A DNA stretch of 64,000 nucleotides from Bacillus sp. FJAT-42376 (lineage in GTDB: Bacteria > Bacillota > Bacilli > Bacillales > Bacillaceae). The translations under genes were made by a program, and so were the position numbers. Shown one piece after another: positions 40,944-51,238 of this stretch (the stretch's first letter is position 1; each line of letters begins with the position of its first letter). The notes under the pieces are model-generated. The model searched no databases. It was not told the DNA's origin and was given only the letters and a program-made list of their open reading frames with translations. The stretch is taken from the NCBI RefSeq assembly GCF_003816055.1, contig NZ_CP033906.1, positions 3,906,001-3,970,000 on the forward strand, in the 5' to 3' direction.

Positions 40944-41552
40944 TTATTTCCGTTCTTCCAGTGCTTTCATTACTTCGCTGAACGGAAGCTTTTGCTCCCT
41001 TAAAAGGACGAGCAGATGAAAAATCAAATCAGCCGCTTCCCATTTCAATTCATCATGGCTGCGGTTTTTCGCTGCAATAATAACCTCTGATGCCTCTTCG
41101 CCGACTTTCTTTAAAATCTTGTCGACCCCCTCCGTCAGAAGATACGTCGTGTAAGAACCCTCCGGACGCTCTGTATCGCGCTTTGCAATAACTTGTTCCA
41201 GTTCACTCAGAATCGCATACGGATTGTTCGAAGCTTTTGCCTCTCCTTTTTCAAAACAAGAATAGGACCCTGTATGACAAGCCGGCCCGTTTGGTTCAAC
41301 GAGAACGAGGACTGCATCCTGATCGCAGTCGAAACGCAGTTCTTTAACGGACTGAGTGTTTCCCGAGGTTGCCCCTTTATGCCACAATTCATTCCGGGAT
41401 CGGCTGAAAAACCAGGTCTCTCCGCTTTCAATGGTTTTATCCAGCGATTCTTTATTCATATAGGCAAGTGTCAAAACCTCTTTGCTTATCGCATCCTGAA
41501 CTATGGCAGGAACTAAGCCTTTCTCATCAAAACGCACTTCATCTGCATTCAT
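40944..41552 (-). CDS. hisI: Bifunctional phosphoribosyl-AMP cyclohydrolase / phosphoribosyl-ATP pyrophosphatase
   Basis: A 202-residue HisIE fusion. The N-terminal PRA-CH domain (to about 110) has [19 protein letters not shown] and the metal ligands in [10 protein letters not shown]. The C-terminal PRA-PH domain has [15 protein letters not shown]. It carries out the second and third steps of histidine synthesis. Overlaps hisF by four bases; last gene of the operon. Confidence 0.96.
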   Translation of the reverse strand: MNADEVRFDEKGLVPAIVQDAISKEVLTLAYMNKESLDKTIESGETWFFSRSRNELWHKGATSGNTQSVKELRFDCDQDAVLVLVEPNGPACHTGSYSCFEKGEAKASNNPYAILSELEQVIAKRDTERPEGSYTTYLLTEGVDKILKKVGEEASEVIIAAKNRSHDELKWEAADLIFHLLVLLREQKLPFSEVMKALEERK

Positions 41553-42307
41553 CTCATGTTCACTCCTCTGCTTCTCAGCTGGCTTTTAACTTCCTTAACA
41601 GACGTCTCTTTGTAATGGAATATGGACGCGGCAAGGGCAGCATCCGCCTTTCCCTCTTCAAATGCATCGTAAAAATGATCCGCGTTTCCTGCTCCGCCGG
41701 AGGCGATAACCGGCACAGGGACTGCTTCACTGATTTGACGGGTCAAATCCAGATCAAAACCGCTTTTCGCCCCGTCCTGATCCATGCTTGTAAGCAATAT
41801 TTCACCTGCTCCGCGCTTTACTGCTTCCTTTGCCCAGGCAACGGCTTCCCATTTTGTCGGCTTTCGCCCGCCGTGTGTATAGACCCGATAGCTCCCAAGC
41901 TCTTCATCGTATTTGGCATCAATAGCTGCAACAATACACTGGGAGCCAAAGTAAAGAGCACCTTCGGATATAAGATGAGGGTTAAGCAAGGCGGCTGTAT
42001 TGACAGAGACTTTATCTGCTCCGGCACGAAGGATCGCTTTCATATCTTCCAGACTGTTGATTCCTCCGCCAACTGTGAACGGGATCGCAAGTTCTGATGC
42101 GGTCTGCTCCACAACTTCAATCATGGTTTTCCGGCCTTCGTGAGAGGCTGAAATATCAAGAAAAACGAGCTCGTCCGCCCCTTCTTCATCGTAAAACTTC
42201 GCAAGCTCGACCGGATCTCCTGCATCTCTCAGTTCCACAAACTGTACACCTTTTACCACCCTGCCGTCCTTTACATCAAGACAGGGTATAATTCGCTTAG
42301 TAATCAT
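41549..42307 (-). CDS. hisF: Imidazole glycerol phosphate synthase cyclase subunit
   Basis: The 252-residue TIM barrel has the catalytic Asp in [14 protein letters not shown] (about residue 11) and the second in [12 protein letters not shown] (about 130). With HisH it makes imidazole glycerol phosphate and AICAR. Overlaps hisA and hisI by four bases each, which indicates translational coupling. Confidence 0.97.
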   Translation of the reverse strand: MITKRIIPCLDVKDGRVVKGVQFVELRDAGDPVELAKFYDEEGADELVFLDISASHEGRKTMIEVVEQTASELAIPFTVGGGINSLEDMKAILRAGADKVSVNTAALLNPHLISEGALYFGSQCIVAAIDAKYDEELGSYRVYTHGGRKPTKWEAVAWAKEAVKRGAGEILLTSMDQDGAKSGFDLDLTRQISEAVPVPVIASGGAGNADHFYDAFEEGKADAALAASIFHYKETSVKEVKSQLRSRGVNMR

Positions 42308-43035
42308 CGGCCTGTCACCTCTTGAAGAGCATCCTTTAAAGCAAAACGGTTTGTATAGAGCGCTTTGCCGATAATCGCTCCTGAAATTCCATCTTCGCGG
42401 GAAAGAGCTTGAAGATCTTCTATGGAACTGACTCCCCCTGAAGCAATAACCGTTTTTCCGGTTGCTCTTGCAATCTCAGCGGTGGATTGAATATTAGGGC
42501 CGGACAGCATGCCATCCGTTGCAATATCCGTAAAAATGAACGTTTCCGCCCCATGCTCCGCAAGCTCTTTTCCAAGATCGGCCGCTTTTACACGGGATGT
42601 GTTCAGCCATCCCTCTGTTGAGACAAAGCCGTCTTTCGCATCGAGACCGATGGCAATCTTCTTTTTGTATTTGGAAAGCATATCCTTTACAAAGGCAGGA
42701 TCGGATATAGCAGCGCTTCCCAGAATGACACGGTCAGCACCTTGGCCAAGGTACCATTCAATATCGCGTTCCGTCCGGATTCCGCCGCCAATCTGTACGT
42801 TTACATCCAGTTCGCGGGCGACGCTTATAACGTGTTCGCTATTTACGGGCCTTCCTTCTTTAGCCCCATCCAAATCAACCATGTGAATCCATTCTGCCCC
42901 CTGATCGGCAAAGCGTTTTGCCATGTCAAAAGGTGAATCCCCATAAATCGTCTCCTGATTGTAATCACCTTGAATAAGTCGTACACACTTGCCGTCTCTC
43001 ATGTCAATGGCCGGATATAATATGAACGGCTTCAT
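42304..43035 (-). CDS. hisA: ProFAR isomerase
   Basis: The 243-residue barrel shares the half-barrel repeats of HisF. The catalytic Asp pair is in [14 protein letters not shown] (about 10) and [15 protein letters not shown] (about 130). It converts ProFAR to PRFAR. It overlaps hisH by four bases upstream and hisF downstream. Confidence 0.97.
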   Translation of the reverse strand: MKPFILYPAIDMRDGKCVRLIQGDYNQETIYGDSPFDMAKRFADQGAEWIHMVDLDGAKEGRPVNSEHVISVARELDVNVQIGGGIRTERDIEWYLGQGADRVILGSAAISDPAFVKDMLSKYKKKIAIGLDAKDGFVSTEGWLNTSRVKAADLGKELAEHGAETFIFTDIATDGMLSGPNIQSTAEIARATGKTVIASGGVSSIEDLQALSREDGISGAIIGKALYTNRFALKDALQEVTGR

Positions 43036-43664
43036 GCATTCGCCCCCTCTTTTACTTTTTCAGCAAACCGCTTCAAAATGGCCAGACCCGCTGTACTGCT
43101 CTTTTCGGGATGGAACTGGGTGCCGTATACATTTCCGCTCCCTACTACTGCAGGAACCTCAATCCCGTAATCGGCACTCGCCAGAACCGTTTTCGGCTGG
43201 TCCGCTCTCACATAAAAAGAGTGCACAAAATAAGCGTGCTGCCCTCCAAGGCCATTAATCAGAAACGATTCATTTTTTATAATCAATTCATTCCATCCCA
43301 TATGAGGAACCTTCTGCTTGCCGCCTGCCGTTTTGGTCGGGAGTTTTCCTACCTTGCCTTTTAGCAATCCCAGTCCTTTTGTCCGGCCATTTTCTTCACT
43401 TTCATCAAAAAGCAGCTGCATCCCGAGGCATATTCCAAGAATCGGTTTTCCTTTTGCTGCCTCAGATTTAATAAAATCCGCCAGACTATCGGCATGAAGA
43501 TTTTGCATCGCATCCTTAAACGCTCCGACTCCCGGCAGTATGTACCCGTCTGCTTCCATTAAATCTTCGCGTATCCCGGAGACAAAGTAAGGAATCTCCA
43601 TTCGTTCCAGCGCTTTGCGGACACTGAAGATATTCCCCATTCCGTAATCAATAATTCCGATCAT
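43032..43664 (-). CDS. hisH: Imidazole glycerol phosphate synthase glutaminase subunit
   Basis: The 210-residue class I amidotransferase begins [12 protein letters not shown]. Nucleophile Cys is in [15 protein letters not shown] (about 80) and the His-Glu pair in [10 protein letters not shown] (about 183-185). It supplies ammonia from glutamine to HisF. It directly abuts hisB. Confidence 0.97.
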   Translation of the reverse strand: MIGIIDYGMGNIFSVRKALERMEIPYFVSGIREDLMEADGYILPGVGAFKDAMQNLHADSLADFIKSEAAKGKPILGICLGMQLLFDESEENGRTKGLGLLKGKVGKLPTKTAGGKQKVPHMGWNELIIKNESFLINGLGGQHAYFVHSFYVRADQPKTVLASADYGIEVPAVVGSGNVYGTQFHPEKSSTAGLAILKRFAEKVKEGANA

Positions 43665-44252
43665 TTACAGCATTCCTTTCGTCGATGGAACCCCTTTTAT
43701 GCGAGGGTCAATCGTTGACGCTTCATCCAGTGCACGGGCCAATGCTTTAAAGACAGCTTCAATGATGTGATGGGTATTCTGTCCATAATGAATGATGACA
43801 TGAAGGTTGATCCTTGCTTCTAAGGCAACCTTCCATAAAAATTCATGGACAAGCTCTGTATCAAATGTGCCGACTTTCGAACTTGGCAGGCTCCCCTTCA
43901 TTTCAAAGTGCGGACGATTGCTTAAATCCACTACTACCTGCGCAAGAGCTTCGTCCATTGGAACGATCGCTGAACCGTATCGCTTGATTCCTTTTTTGTC
44001 ACCAAGCGCTTCACGGAACACTTGTCCAAGGCAAATGCCGATGTCCTCCGTTGTATGGTGGTCATCCACCTCAATGTCACCAGAAGCCTTAACCGTAAGA
44101 TCGAACTGGCCATGCTTGGCAAACAAATCAAGCATATGAGTCATAAAAGGAACGCCTGTCTCGAGATCAGATCTTCCTTCCCCATCAATATTCAGCTCTA
44201 AGCTTATTTGCGTTTCATTTGTATTCCGTTCAATAAAAGATTTTCTGGACAT
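43665..44252 (-). CDS. hisB: Imidazoleglycerol-phosphate dehydratase
   Basis: The 195-residue monofunctional HisB has the manganese-binding His clusters [11 protein letters not shown] (about 62-72) and [12 protein letters not shown] (about 163-174), and ends with [17 protein letters not shown]. It lacks the phosphatase domain found in enteric HisB, as expected for Bacillus. Three bases from hisD. Confidence 0.97.
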   Translation of the reverse strand: MSRKSFIERNTNETQISLELNIDGEGRSDLETGVPFMTHMLDLFAKHGQFDLTVKASGDIEVDDHHTTEDIGICLGQVFREALGDKKGIKRYGSAIVPMDEALAQVVVDLSNRPHFEMKGSLPSSKVGTFDTELVHEFLWKVALEARINLHVIIHYGQNTHHIIEAVFKALARALDEASTIDPRIKGVPSTKGML

Positions 44253-44255
44253 GGA

Positions 44256-45455
44256 TTATTGCCTCTCTTTCAAACGTTCTTCAATAGCACGGGCATGTGC
44301 CTCAAGTCCTTCGTACCGTGCAAACTCTGCGATTTTTGCTGCATTTTTTTCAAACGCTTCCCTGCTGTAGTAGATAACGCTTGATTTTTTCGTAAAGTCA
44401 TCGACATTAAGCGGACTCGAAAATCTGGCCGTACCGCTTGTCGGAAGCACGTGGTTCGGGCCGGCAAAATAATCACCGACAGGCTCTGAGCTATACCGGC
44501 CCATAAAGATCGCCCCTGCATGGCGGATTGAACCAAGCCAGTCAAAAGGATCCTTTACTAAAAGCTCCAAATGCTCAGGTGCCAAATCGTTGACCATCCG
44601 GATTGCCTCTTCTTTTGTTTCCGCAACGAGATATTTGCCGTTTTGATCCATAGATGCTTTGGCAATGTCCTTCCGCGGCAAATCCTCCAGCTGTTTATCC
44701 ACTTCACGCTTCACTTCTTCTGCAAAAGCACTGGAGGTCGTAATCAAAATACTTCTGGAAAGGGGATCATGCTCCGCCTGGGAAAGAAGATCAGCGGCTG
44801 CCTCATTCGCCCTTGCCGACTCATCCGCCACAACGGCGATTTCACTTGGTCCGGCAATCATATCAATATCAACATCCCCAAATACTTCCCGCTTTGCAGT
44901 TGCGACATATATGTTTCCGGGACCGACAATTTTATCTACACGTTTAATCGTTTCCGTTCCATAAGCAAGTGCAGCGACTGCCTGTGCTCCGCCTACTTTA
45001 TAAATTTCTGTTACCCCAAGCTCATTGGCGGCAACAAGAACGCCTGCCGGAATGGTTCCCTCTTTGGAAGGGGGAGAAACCATCGCAATCCGTTCAACCC
45101 CTGCTACCTGAGCCGGGATGACATTCATAAGAACCGATGACGGATAGGCAGCCGTTCCGCCAGGAACATACACTCCGGCCGAGTCAAGCGGCGTTACTTT
45201 CTGTCCCAACACGGTTCCATCCGGATTCGTCATAAACCAGGAATCCCGCTTTTGTTTGCTGTGAAAAAGCGTAATATTCTCTATAGCCTCCCTGATAACC
45301 GCAAGCAGGGAATCTTCTATTTTACTGTAAGCATCCCGGATTTCTTCTTCTGTGACCCGAAAAGAATCCAGACGAACACCGTCAAATTTCTCTGTATACC
45401 GTCTCAGCGCTTCATCGCCCTGTTTTTTTACGTCTTCAATAATGTCTCTAACCAT
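44256..45455 (-). CDS. hisD: Histidinol dehydrogenase, N-terminally short
   Basis: The 399-residue zinc enzyme oxidises histidinol to histidine. Present are [30 protein letters not shown], the metal and catalytic His in [18 protein letters not shown] and [12 protein letters not shown]. The frame begins [20 protein letters not shown] behind AGGGAGGG, 13 bases after the hisG stop. B. subtilis HisD has about 28 more residues before this point, and no in-frame upstream start exists. The missing leading helix is therefore real in this sequence. Downstream core motifs are intact. Confidence 0.95.
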   Translation of the reverse strand: MVRDIIEDVKKQGDEALRRYTEKFDGVRLDSFRVTEEEIRDAYSKIEDSLLAVIREAIENITLFHSKQKRDSWFMTNPDGTVLGQKVTPLDSAGVYVPGGTAAYPSSVLMNVIPAQVAGVERIAMVSPPSKEGTIPAGVLVAANELGVTEIYKVGGAQAVAALAYGTETIKRVDKIVGPGNIYVATAKREVFGDVDIDMIAGPSEIAVVADESARANEAAADLLSQAEHDPLSRSILITTSSAFAEEVKREVDKQLEDLPRKDIAKASMDQNGKYLVAETKEEAIRMVNDLAPEHLELLVKDPFDWLGSIRHAGAIFMGRYSSEPVGDYFAGPNHVLPTSGTARFSSPLNVDDFTKKSSVIYYSREAFEKNAAKIAEFARYEGLEAHARAIEERLKERQ

Positions 45456-45468
45456 ATGTCTTCCCTCC

Positions 45469-46101
45469 CTACCGGTTATTCACCGCTTTTGACAGACGCT
45501 CCGCCAGTTCATCAATCTGGACATCCTTCATCCGGTAGCTGACAGGATTGACAATCAGCCGGGACGTCACTTCCGTAATGTGCTCATATTCAATGAGCCC
45601 GTTTTCCTTAAGCGTACGGCCTGTAGAAACAATATCAACAATGCGGTCGGAGAGGCCAATCATAGGAGCAAGCTCAATAGAGCCATTCAGCTTAATAATC
45701 TCCACTTGCTCACCTTGTTCCCTGAAATAACTGGACGCAATGTTTGGATACTTCGTCGCAATCCTCGGTGCCACCTCACTCATCGGATGATCCGGCAAAC
45801 CGGCAACGGCCAAATAACAGCGGCTGATTTGAAGATCCAGCACCTCATACACATCCCTTTCTTCTTCAAGCAATACATCTTTTCCTGCAATGCCTACATC
45901 TGCAACCCCGTGTTCAACATAGGTAGACACATCCATCGGCTTAGCCAGAAAGAAGCGGAGATTTTCTTCCGGAATATCCAAAATCAGCTTGCGGCTGTCG
46001 TCAAACTCCGGCGGAAGTTTGTAGCCGGCTTCCCTCAAAAGCTCAGCAGCCTCTTCAAAAATTCTTCCTTTAGGCATTGCAATCGTCAGCACATCACTCA
46101 T
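45469..46101 (-). CDS. hisG: ATP phosphoribosyltransferase, short form
   Basis: ATG 46101 (site AGAGGTG) gives [21 protein letters not shown], 210 residues; the longer frame to 46179 has no support. It is the HisG-S form lacking the regulatory domain, so it needs HisZ, encoded directly upstream and overlapping by eight bases. Motifs: [14 protein letters not shown] and the PRPP loop [14 protein letters not shown]. It catalyses the committed step, PRPP + ATP to phosphoribosyl-ATP. Confidence 0.96.
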   Translation of the reverse strand: MSDVLTIAMPKGRIFEEAAELLREAGYKLPPEFDDSRKLILDIPEENLRFFLAKPMDVSTYVEHGVADVGIAGKDVLLEEERDVYEVLDLQISRCYLAVAGLPDHPMSEVAPRIATKYPNIASSYFREQGEQVEIIKLNGSIELAPMIGLSDRIVDIVSTGRTLKENGLIEYEHITEVTSRLIVNPVSYRMKDVQIDELAERLSKAVNNR

Positions 46102-47266
46102 CAGAAGCACCTCTTTTCGAACCGATAAAATAAGCCACCTCTTCAAACTGCTTTGTAAAGGAATCCACATCCTCCACACCGGAAAGATTTTGGAGCACCG
46201 TCATTTTCCCGTCTTTTCTTAAAGAACCGGCATACTCGATCGCTTCTCTTATCCGCTCCTGGGAGAAAATCACGCAATACTTCGGTTCTTCTCTTTCCGT
46301 TTCATCCAGCGCTTCAAGAAGCTGGCCAAGCTGCAGGCCAAAACCAGTCGCCGCCGCAGGGCGGTCAAATTTCTCCATCAGGCGGTTATACCTTCCGCCA
46401 TTTCCAAGCGGAAAACCAACCTTATCCGTATATACTTCAAATAAAATCCCTGTGTAATAACTCATATGGCTGACAATATTTAAATCAAGCTTTACATATT
46501 CAGCTGCGCCGAATTCTTCAAGCATGCTCCAAAGCTTTTGAAGCTCATCAATGGCCTCTCTGCAATCATTGGATTCACAGATGGACAGAGCCTCAAGCAT
46601 CTTACCCGCATCCCCTCTTAACGTAAGAAAATCCAAAAGGCGCTGCTTATCAATAGAAGACAATGCAAGAGATTTTACATGCTCGCGGTATCCGACGTAA
46701 TTTTTCTCATAAAGAAAACGTCTTAGCTTATCAGCTCGTTCCTGGTTCCCAAGAATCTCTTTGAAAAGAGCATCCGCAAACCCAATATGGCCGATAGCTA
46801 CCCTGAAATTTTGAAGACCGGAAGCACGAAGCGCAGAAATCATAAGAGAAATGGCCTCCGCATCCGCACTGATGGACGCATCCCCGATCAATTCCACTCC
46901 TATCTGCTCAAACTCCGCAGCACGTCCGCCTTCCCGCTGCTGCGCCCTGAATACATTCGCCTGATAAGAAAGCCGGAGCGGAGAATTTCCTGCCATCCTA
47001 GAAGCCGCCACCCTCGCAATCGGAGCCGTCATATCCGGCCGGAGCACGAGTGTTTTCCCCTGCTGATCCAGCAATTTAAACAGCTGCTGATCCAAAATCG
47101 CCGACTGTACACCAACCGTTTCATAATATTCAAGCGTAGGAGTTTCAATAAAATCGTATCCCCATCCGCTGATTTCCCTCATAATTTTCTTCCTGACCGC
47201 ACTCTTCCTTTTATAAAGAGCAGGAAGCGTATCCCTCATGCCAAGAGGCTTTTCAAACATAAACAT
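46094..47266 (-). CDS. hisZ: ATP phosphoribosyltransferase regulatory subunit
   Basis: A histidyl-tRNA-synthetase paralogue of about 390 residues with class II motifs ([53 protein letters not shown]). It lacks the anticodon-binding domain. It forms the hetero-octamer with HisG that senses histidine. First gene of the his operon; ATG 47266 with GGGGGTT upstream. Co-occurrence with short HisG supports the call. Confidence 0.94.
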   Translation of the reverse strand: MFMFEKPLGMRDTLPALYKRKSAVRKKIMREISGWGYDFIETPTLEYYETVGVQSAILDQQLFKLLDQQGKTLVLRPDMTAPIARVAASRMAGNSPLRLSYQANVFRAQQREGGRAAEFEQIGVELIGDASISADAEAISLMISALRASGLQNFRVAIGHIGFADALFKEILGNQERADKLRRFLYEKNYVGYREHVKSLALSSIDKQRLLDFLTLRGDAGKMLEALSICESNDCREAIDELQKLWSMLEEFGAAEYVKLDLNIVSHMSYYTGILFEVYTDKVGFPLGNGGRYNRLMEKFDRPAAATGFGLQLGQLLEALDETEREEPKYCVIFSQERIREAIEYAGSLRKDGKMTVLQNLSGVEDVDSFTKQFEEVAYFIGSKRGASDE

Positions 47267-47318
47267 CAATCGGAACCCCCAATTTATACGAAATGTTCAA
47301 AATCCTTTAGTTCGCTAA

Positions 47319-47330
47319 TATGGTACCATA
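47319..47330. promoter_or_regulatory. Palindrome in the his promoter region, possible operator
   Basis: TATGGTACCATA is a perfect 12-bp palindrome, and the surrounding TTAG/CTAA extends the symmetry with mismatches. It lies 53 bases upstream of hisZ, where promoter elements are expected. A repressor site is an inference. Confidence 0.45.
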
Positions 47331-47502
47331 CTAACAAAATAAAGGCATTCATTCAAGGAAAAATTATTATCTGTTTGTATGCTTCCCTCTTTTTATCATT
47401 CTTCAACCTATTCAGAAGGAGGAGGGCAAAAAGGTGCTGGTAATCCTCTGGATCGGGATAGTGGCTCTCACTGGGGTGTTTGGGGACATCGGCTCTTTGG
47501 GG

Positions 47503-48188
47503 CTTCCCGGACATTGTTCCCGGACATCGCCGCTCTTTTCGGGCCTTCCCGGACATCGTTCCCGGACATCAGCTCTCAATCCAGCCTTCCCGGACATTGT
47601 TCCCGGACATTGTTCCCGGACATCACCTCTCAATCCAGCCTTCCCGGACATTGTTCCCGGACATCGCCGCTCTTTTCGGGCCTTCCCGGACATTGTTCCC
47701 GGACATCAGCTCTCAATCAGGGCTTCCCGGACATTGTTCCCGGACATCAGCTCTCAATCCGGGCTTCCCGGACATTGTTCCCGGACATCAGCTCTCAATC
47801 CAGGCTTCCCGGACATTGTTCCCGGACATCGCCGCTCTTTTCAAGTCTTCCCGGACATTGTTGCCGGACATCAGCTCTCAATCCAGCCTTCCCGGACATT
47901 GTTCGCGGACATCAGCTCTCAACCGGGGCTTCCCGGACATTGTTCCCGGACATCACATCTCTTTCCATGTCTTCCCGGACATTGTTCCCGGACATCGCCT
48001 CTCTTTCCACGTCTTCCCGGACATTGTTCCCGGACATCGCATCTCTTTCCACGTCTTCCCGGACATTGTTCCCGGACATCGCCGCTCTTTTCACGTCTTC
48101 CCGGACATTGTCCCCGGACATCGCCGCTCTTTTCACGTCTTCCCGGACATTGTTCCCGGACATCGCCGCTCTTTCCACGTCTTCCCGG
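47503..48188. repeat. Satellite array of sixteen 41/42-bp units
   Basis: Units start at 47503, 47545, 47586, 47640, 47682, 47723, 47764, 47805, 47847, 47888, 47929, 47971, 48013, 48055, 48097 and 48139, with a partial unit at 48181. Each has a 26-base core CTTCCCGGACATTGTTCCCGGACATC, itself a tandem pair of a 13-mer, and a 15-16-base linker of a few types (GCCGCTCTTTTCNNG, AGCTCTCAATCCNGG, NCATCTCTTTCCANGT). One unit (47586) carries an extra 13-mer copy. All three plus-strand frames are open through it. Confidence 0.93.
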
Positions 48189-48256
48189 CGCCCACTGTCC
48201 CTCCCGTTATGACCGTACTTCATCATCCGATCAATCACCAATCCCCTAAAAAGAAA

Positions 48257-48295
48257 AACCCACTGAACAGAATCAGTCTATCTGTTCAGCGGGTT
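48257..48295 (-). terminator. Terminator overlapping the end of yvoF
   Basis: On the minus strand AACCCGCTGAACAG...CTGTTCAGTGGGTT followed by TTTCTTTTT. Its left arm includes the last codons of yvoF. Confidence 0.85.
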
Positions 48296-48803
48296 CCATG
48301 ATCGCTCTTTTTTCCATTTCTTCTTTTGTATAAATAATCCGCATCGGGTTGCCGCCTGCGAATGCGCCGGCAGGGACATCTTTGTGTACGAGGGTGCCGG
48401 CGGAGACGATGGCTCCGTCTCCGATGGTCACTCCAGGTAAAATCGTACTGTTGGCGCCAATCATGACTTCATCGCCGATTATCACATCTCCAAGACGATA
48501 TTCTTTAATCAGGTACTCATGGGCAAGAATCGTCGTATTGTAGCCAATTACCGTATTGCGGCCTACTTTAATTTTTTCAGGAAACATGATGTCGAGCATG
48601 ACCATGAGGGCAAACGATGTCTGCTTCCCCGCTTCCACTCCGAGAAAGGTGCGGTACATCCAATTTTTCATGCCGAGAAACGGGGTGTATCTGGCAAGCT
48701 GGATGACGGCAAAGTTTCTGGCTACTTTCCAGAATGGCACCGTTTTGTATATATGCCATAGAGAGTTGGCTCCGGTCACCGGATAGCGTGTCGTCCTTCG
48801 CAC
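48273..48803 (-). CDS. yvoF: Hexapeptide-repeat acyltransferase YvoF
   Basis: The 176-residue protein has left-handed beta-helix hexapeptide repeats (VIGYNTTILAHEYLI, VIGDEVMIGANSTILPGVTIGDGAIVSAGTLV) of the O-acetyltransferase family. It is close to B. subtilis YvoF. Acceptor unknown; cell-envelope glycans are a common target. Last gene of the hprK-lgt-yvoD-ppaX-yvoF operon. Confidence 0.9.
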   Translation of the reverse strand: MRRTTRYPVTGANSLWHIYKTVPFWKVARNFAVIQLARYTPFLGMKNWMYRTFLGVEAGKQTSFALMVMLDIMFPEKIKVGRNTVIGYNTTILAHEYLIKEYRLGDVIIGDEVMIGANSTILPGVTIGDGAIVSAGTLVHKDVPAGAFAGGNPMRIIYTKEEMEKRAIMEPAEQID

Positions 48804-48805
48804 AA

Positions 48806-49447
48806 TTATTCCACTCCGGCAATATGGAGCAAATCACTCATTTGCTCCAGCATATAGTCGGGGTCATAGGCTGAAAGATACTCTCTGCCTTTTATTGTCC
48901 AGGCAACGCCTGCTGTCAGTGTGCCGGCATTCTTTCCGGCTTCTATATCATGGTGGTTATCGCCAACCATAATGGCCTCATCAGGCTGTGATCCAAGCAA
49001 TGTCAATGCTTTTAATACCGGTTCCGGGTGGGGTTTGGCGTGCTCGACATCATCGAGAGTGACTACCACGTCAAAAAACTGGTCAAGCTTCGTCAGCTTC
49101 AGACCCATATTGACGGTATCCCGGATTTTTGTTGTGACAATTCCAAGCTTGAACCCTTCGTGATGGAGCTTTGCCACCGTTTCGAAAACAGTGGCAAACT
49201 CCGTTACTAGCTCATCATGCTGCTTATGATTGAATGAGCGGTACATCCCAATCATTTCATCTGTTTTTTCGGGATCAATCGATTGAAAGGTCTCAGCCAG
49301 CGTTGGCCCAATGAAAGGCAGCACTTTTTCCCGGCTGTATTGGCCGGGACGGTAATGATTCAGCGTATGCAAAAACGATTCAATAATCAGTTCGTTTGTA
49401 TTAATCAGTGTTCCGTCCAAATCAAACAGAATGGTATTCCTTTTCAT
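48806..49447 (-). CDS. ppaX: Pyrophosphatase PpaX
   Basis: The 213-residue HAD-superfamily enzyme has motif [11 protein letters not shown], motif [11 protein letters not shown] and motif [18 protein letters not shown]. In B. subtilis PpaX removes pyrophosphate made when HprK dephosphorylates P-Ser-HPr, which fits its place in the hprK operon. Its start overlaps the end of yvoD by 26 bases. Confidence 0.94.
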   Translation of the reverse strand: MKRNTILFDLDGTLINTNELIIESFLHTLNHYRPGQYSREKVLPFIGPTLAETFQSIDPEKTDEMIGMYRSFNHKQHDELVTEFATVFETVAKLHHEGFKLGIVTTKIRDTVNMGLKLTKLDQFFDVVVTLDDVEHAKPHPEPVLKALTLLGSQPDEAIMVGDNHHDIEAGKNAGTLTAGVAWTIKGREYLSAYDPDYMLEQMSDLLHIAGVE

Positions 49448-50390
49448 GAACAGGTTCCTTTCTTGCTGAAGAATCAGGCTGTTTCCAGCACTTCGCTATA
49501 ATGACGGTCAATACGACGGCTGTCATCACCCTTATTAGAAATAAGGGCAGAACCGGTATCCCGAGCGGGACAAAAATAAGTGTGTCTTCCACAACGGCAT
49601 GGCAGGATACGAGAAAGATAAAAGCCAGGGTGAGATCCCGATAGCTGACCCCATCCTCCTTTACCGCCTGGATCATGACTCCCGCTCCATAGGCAAGGCC
49701 AATCGTTAAACCGGCAACAAGTGTCATTGACGTATTTTCTCTCATGCCGAGAAATCTTGTGACAGGTGCCATCCATCTTGAAAAGACTTTGAGCCAGCCA
49801 AAATCTTTCATAAACTGCATGATGATCATGAGCGGAATGACAATGGCTGCAAGCTGCGCAATGCCAAGCAGACCTTTTCCGACCGCTTCAAGCAGTATTT
49901 CTCCCCAGCCATCCGGCTGGCTTTGGGTTTTCGCAATGAATCCGTACCGGGCCATTTCTCCGCCGCCGTGCCAGACCGCGTTGATTACAGCAGCCGATAC
50001 GAGCGCCAGGCCAATCCTCACAATAAGAATAAGCCAAAGCTTAACTCCGACCTTTGCCGCAACCGTCGATTCAATGATAAGGTTGTGGGAAAAAGAAAGC
50101 ATAACCGCTAAAATAAAAACTTCTTTTACGGATAAATCCAGTGTTAAGATCCCGGCAATTCCGGCATACAAGTTTAAAAAGTTTCCAAGAACGAGAGGAA
50201 TGGCTGCCTCACCTCTTAGTCCAATCAGTCCCATCAAAGGCGTGATGGCGTGAATGATCCAATCCAGTACAGGGGTATGGCGAAGGATCCCTACAAGAAG
50301 TGTGACAGGAAAAATGACTTTTCCAAGTGTCCAGGTTGTCGAAAGCCCTGCTTTCCAGCCTTTTGCTAAACTTGCCTTCAGTCTAATCAC
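49422..50390 (-). CDS. yvoD: Nucleoside-recognition (Gate) domain membrane protein YvoD
   Basis: The 322-residue polytopic protein has about eight transmembrane helices and two Gate domains ([18 protein letters not shown] and [20 protein letters not shown]), related to SpmA/SpmB and nucleoside transporters. Transport substrate unknown. Three bases after lgt and overlapping ppaX. Confidence 0.88.
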   Translation of the reverse strand: MIRLKASLAKGWKAGLSTTWTLGKVIFPVTLLVGILRHTPVLDWIIHAITPLMGLIGLRGEAAIPLVLGNFLNLYAGIAGILTLDLSVKEVFILAVMLSFSHNLIIESTVAAKVGVKLWLILIVRIGLALVSAAVINAVWHGGGEMARYGFIAKTQSQPDGWGEILLEAVGKGLLGIAQLAAIVIPLMIIMQFMKDFGWLKVFSRWMAPVTRFLGMRENTSMTLVAGLTIGLAYGAGVMIQAVKEDGVSYRDLTLAFIFLVSCHAVVEDTLIFVPLGIPVLPLFLIRVMTAVVLTVIIAKCWKQPDSSARKEPVHEKEYHSV

Positions 50391-50393
50391 CCC

Positions 50394-51209
50394 TTATTCT
50401 GTATCCAGGTAACGCGCTTTTGAAAGTCCGCTCTTTCTGCGATATATGATCAAAGAGATTGCTATTAAAACCAGGACTATGGAAATGACCTGCGCAATTC
50501 TAAGGTTTGCTGTCAGCATCAAGCTGTCCGTTCTCATTCCTTCAATAAAGAACCGGCCGACAGAATACCAAATGACGTACGATAAAAACAGTTCCCCTCT
50601 TCTTAAATTCACTCTCCGCAAAAACATGAGCAAGGCGAAGCCTGCCAGATTCCAGAGTGATTCGTATAAAAATGTCGGGTGATAATACTGTCCGTCTATG
50701 TACATTTGATTAATAATGAAGTTCGGTAGATGAAGGCTTTCCAAAAATCCCCTTGTTACCGGTCCGCCAAAGGCTTCCTGGTTCATGAAATTACCCCAGC
50801 GGCCAATGGCCTGGCCAAGAATGATACTTGGAGCCGCGATGTCCGCAAGCTTCCAGAATGAAATCTTTTTGATTCTCGAGAAAACCACTCCCGTTGCAAC
50901 CGCTCCAATTAAGCCGCCGTGGATGGCAAGCCCTCCCTGCCAGATCTGAGGAATCATCGCGGGGTTTTGAGAGTAGTAATCCCATTGAAAGGCAACATAA
51001 TAGAGCCTTGCACAAATAATGGCAATGGGAATCGCAAACAGAACTAAATCAATAAATGTATCTTTGTGAAAACCTCTTCTGACACTTTCCCTTACTGCAA
51101 TCCACAAGCCGAGCAGGGCGCCTAAGCCGATAATAATTCCGTACCAGTGCACCTTCAGTCCTAGAAGCTCAATCGCTATCGGATTGAGCGGCTGGATCGT
51201 TCCGATCAT
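50394..51209 (-). CDS. lgt: Prolipoprotein diacylglyceryl transferase
   Basis: The 271-residue membrane enzyme moves diacylglycerol from phosphatidylglycerol to the lipobox Cys of prolipoproteins such as the binding protein at 62213-63553. The Lgt signature [16 protein letters not shown] (about 137-152), the essential [10 protein letters not shown] and seven membrane helices are visible. 29 bases after hprK. Confidence 0.97.
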   Translation of the reverse strand: MIGTIQPLNPIAIELLGLKVHWYGIIIGLGALLGLWIAVRESVRRGFHKDTFIDLVLFAIPIAIICARLYYVAFQWDYYSQNPAMIPQIWQGGLAIHGGLIGAVATGVVFSRIKKISFWKLADIAAPSIILGQAIGRWGNFMNQEAFGGPVTRGFLESLHLPNFIINQMYIDGQYYHPTFLYESLWNLAGFALLMFLRRVNLRRGELFLSYVIWYSVGRFFIEGMRTDSLMLTANLRIAQVISIVLVLIAISLIIYRRKSGLSKARYLDTE

Positions 51210-51238
51210 TTCCTTCCACTCCTCTTTTGACAGCTGTA

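Larger units (their letters stand above)
47270..48272. other. his upstream region and satellite array
   Basis: Contains the his leader (47270-47350) with a palindrome, a purine-rich site at 47415-47428, the satellite array 47503-48188 and the yvoF terminator. No T-box or attenuator was recognised in front of hisZ. Confidence 0.6.

Noticed and set aside
47503..48188. CRISPR array (26-bp repeats with 15-16-bp spacers)
   Set aside because: Spacers are too short and belong to a few similar types, the repeat itself is a tandem 13-mer, and there are no cas genes nearby.
47412..48241. Minus-strand ORFs across the satellite
   Set aside because: They arise because the repeat unit lacks stops in several frames; no ribosome site or leader was seen on that strand.
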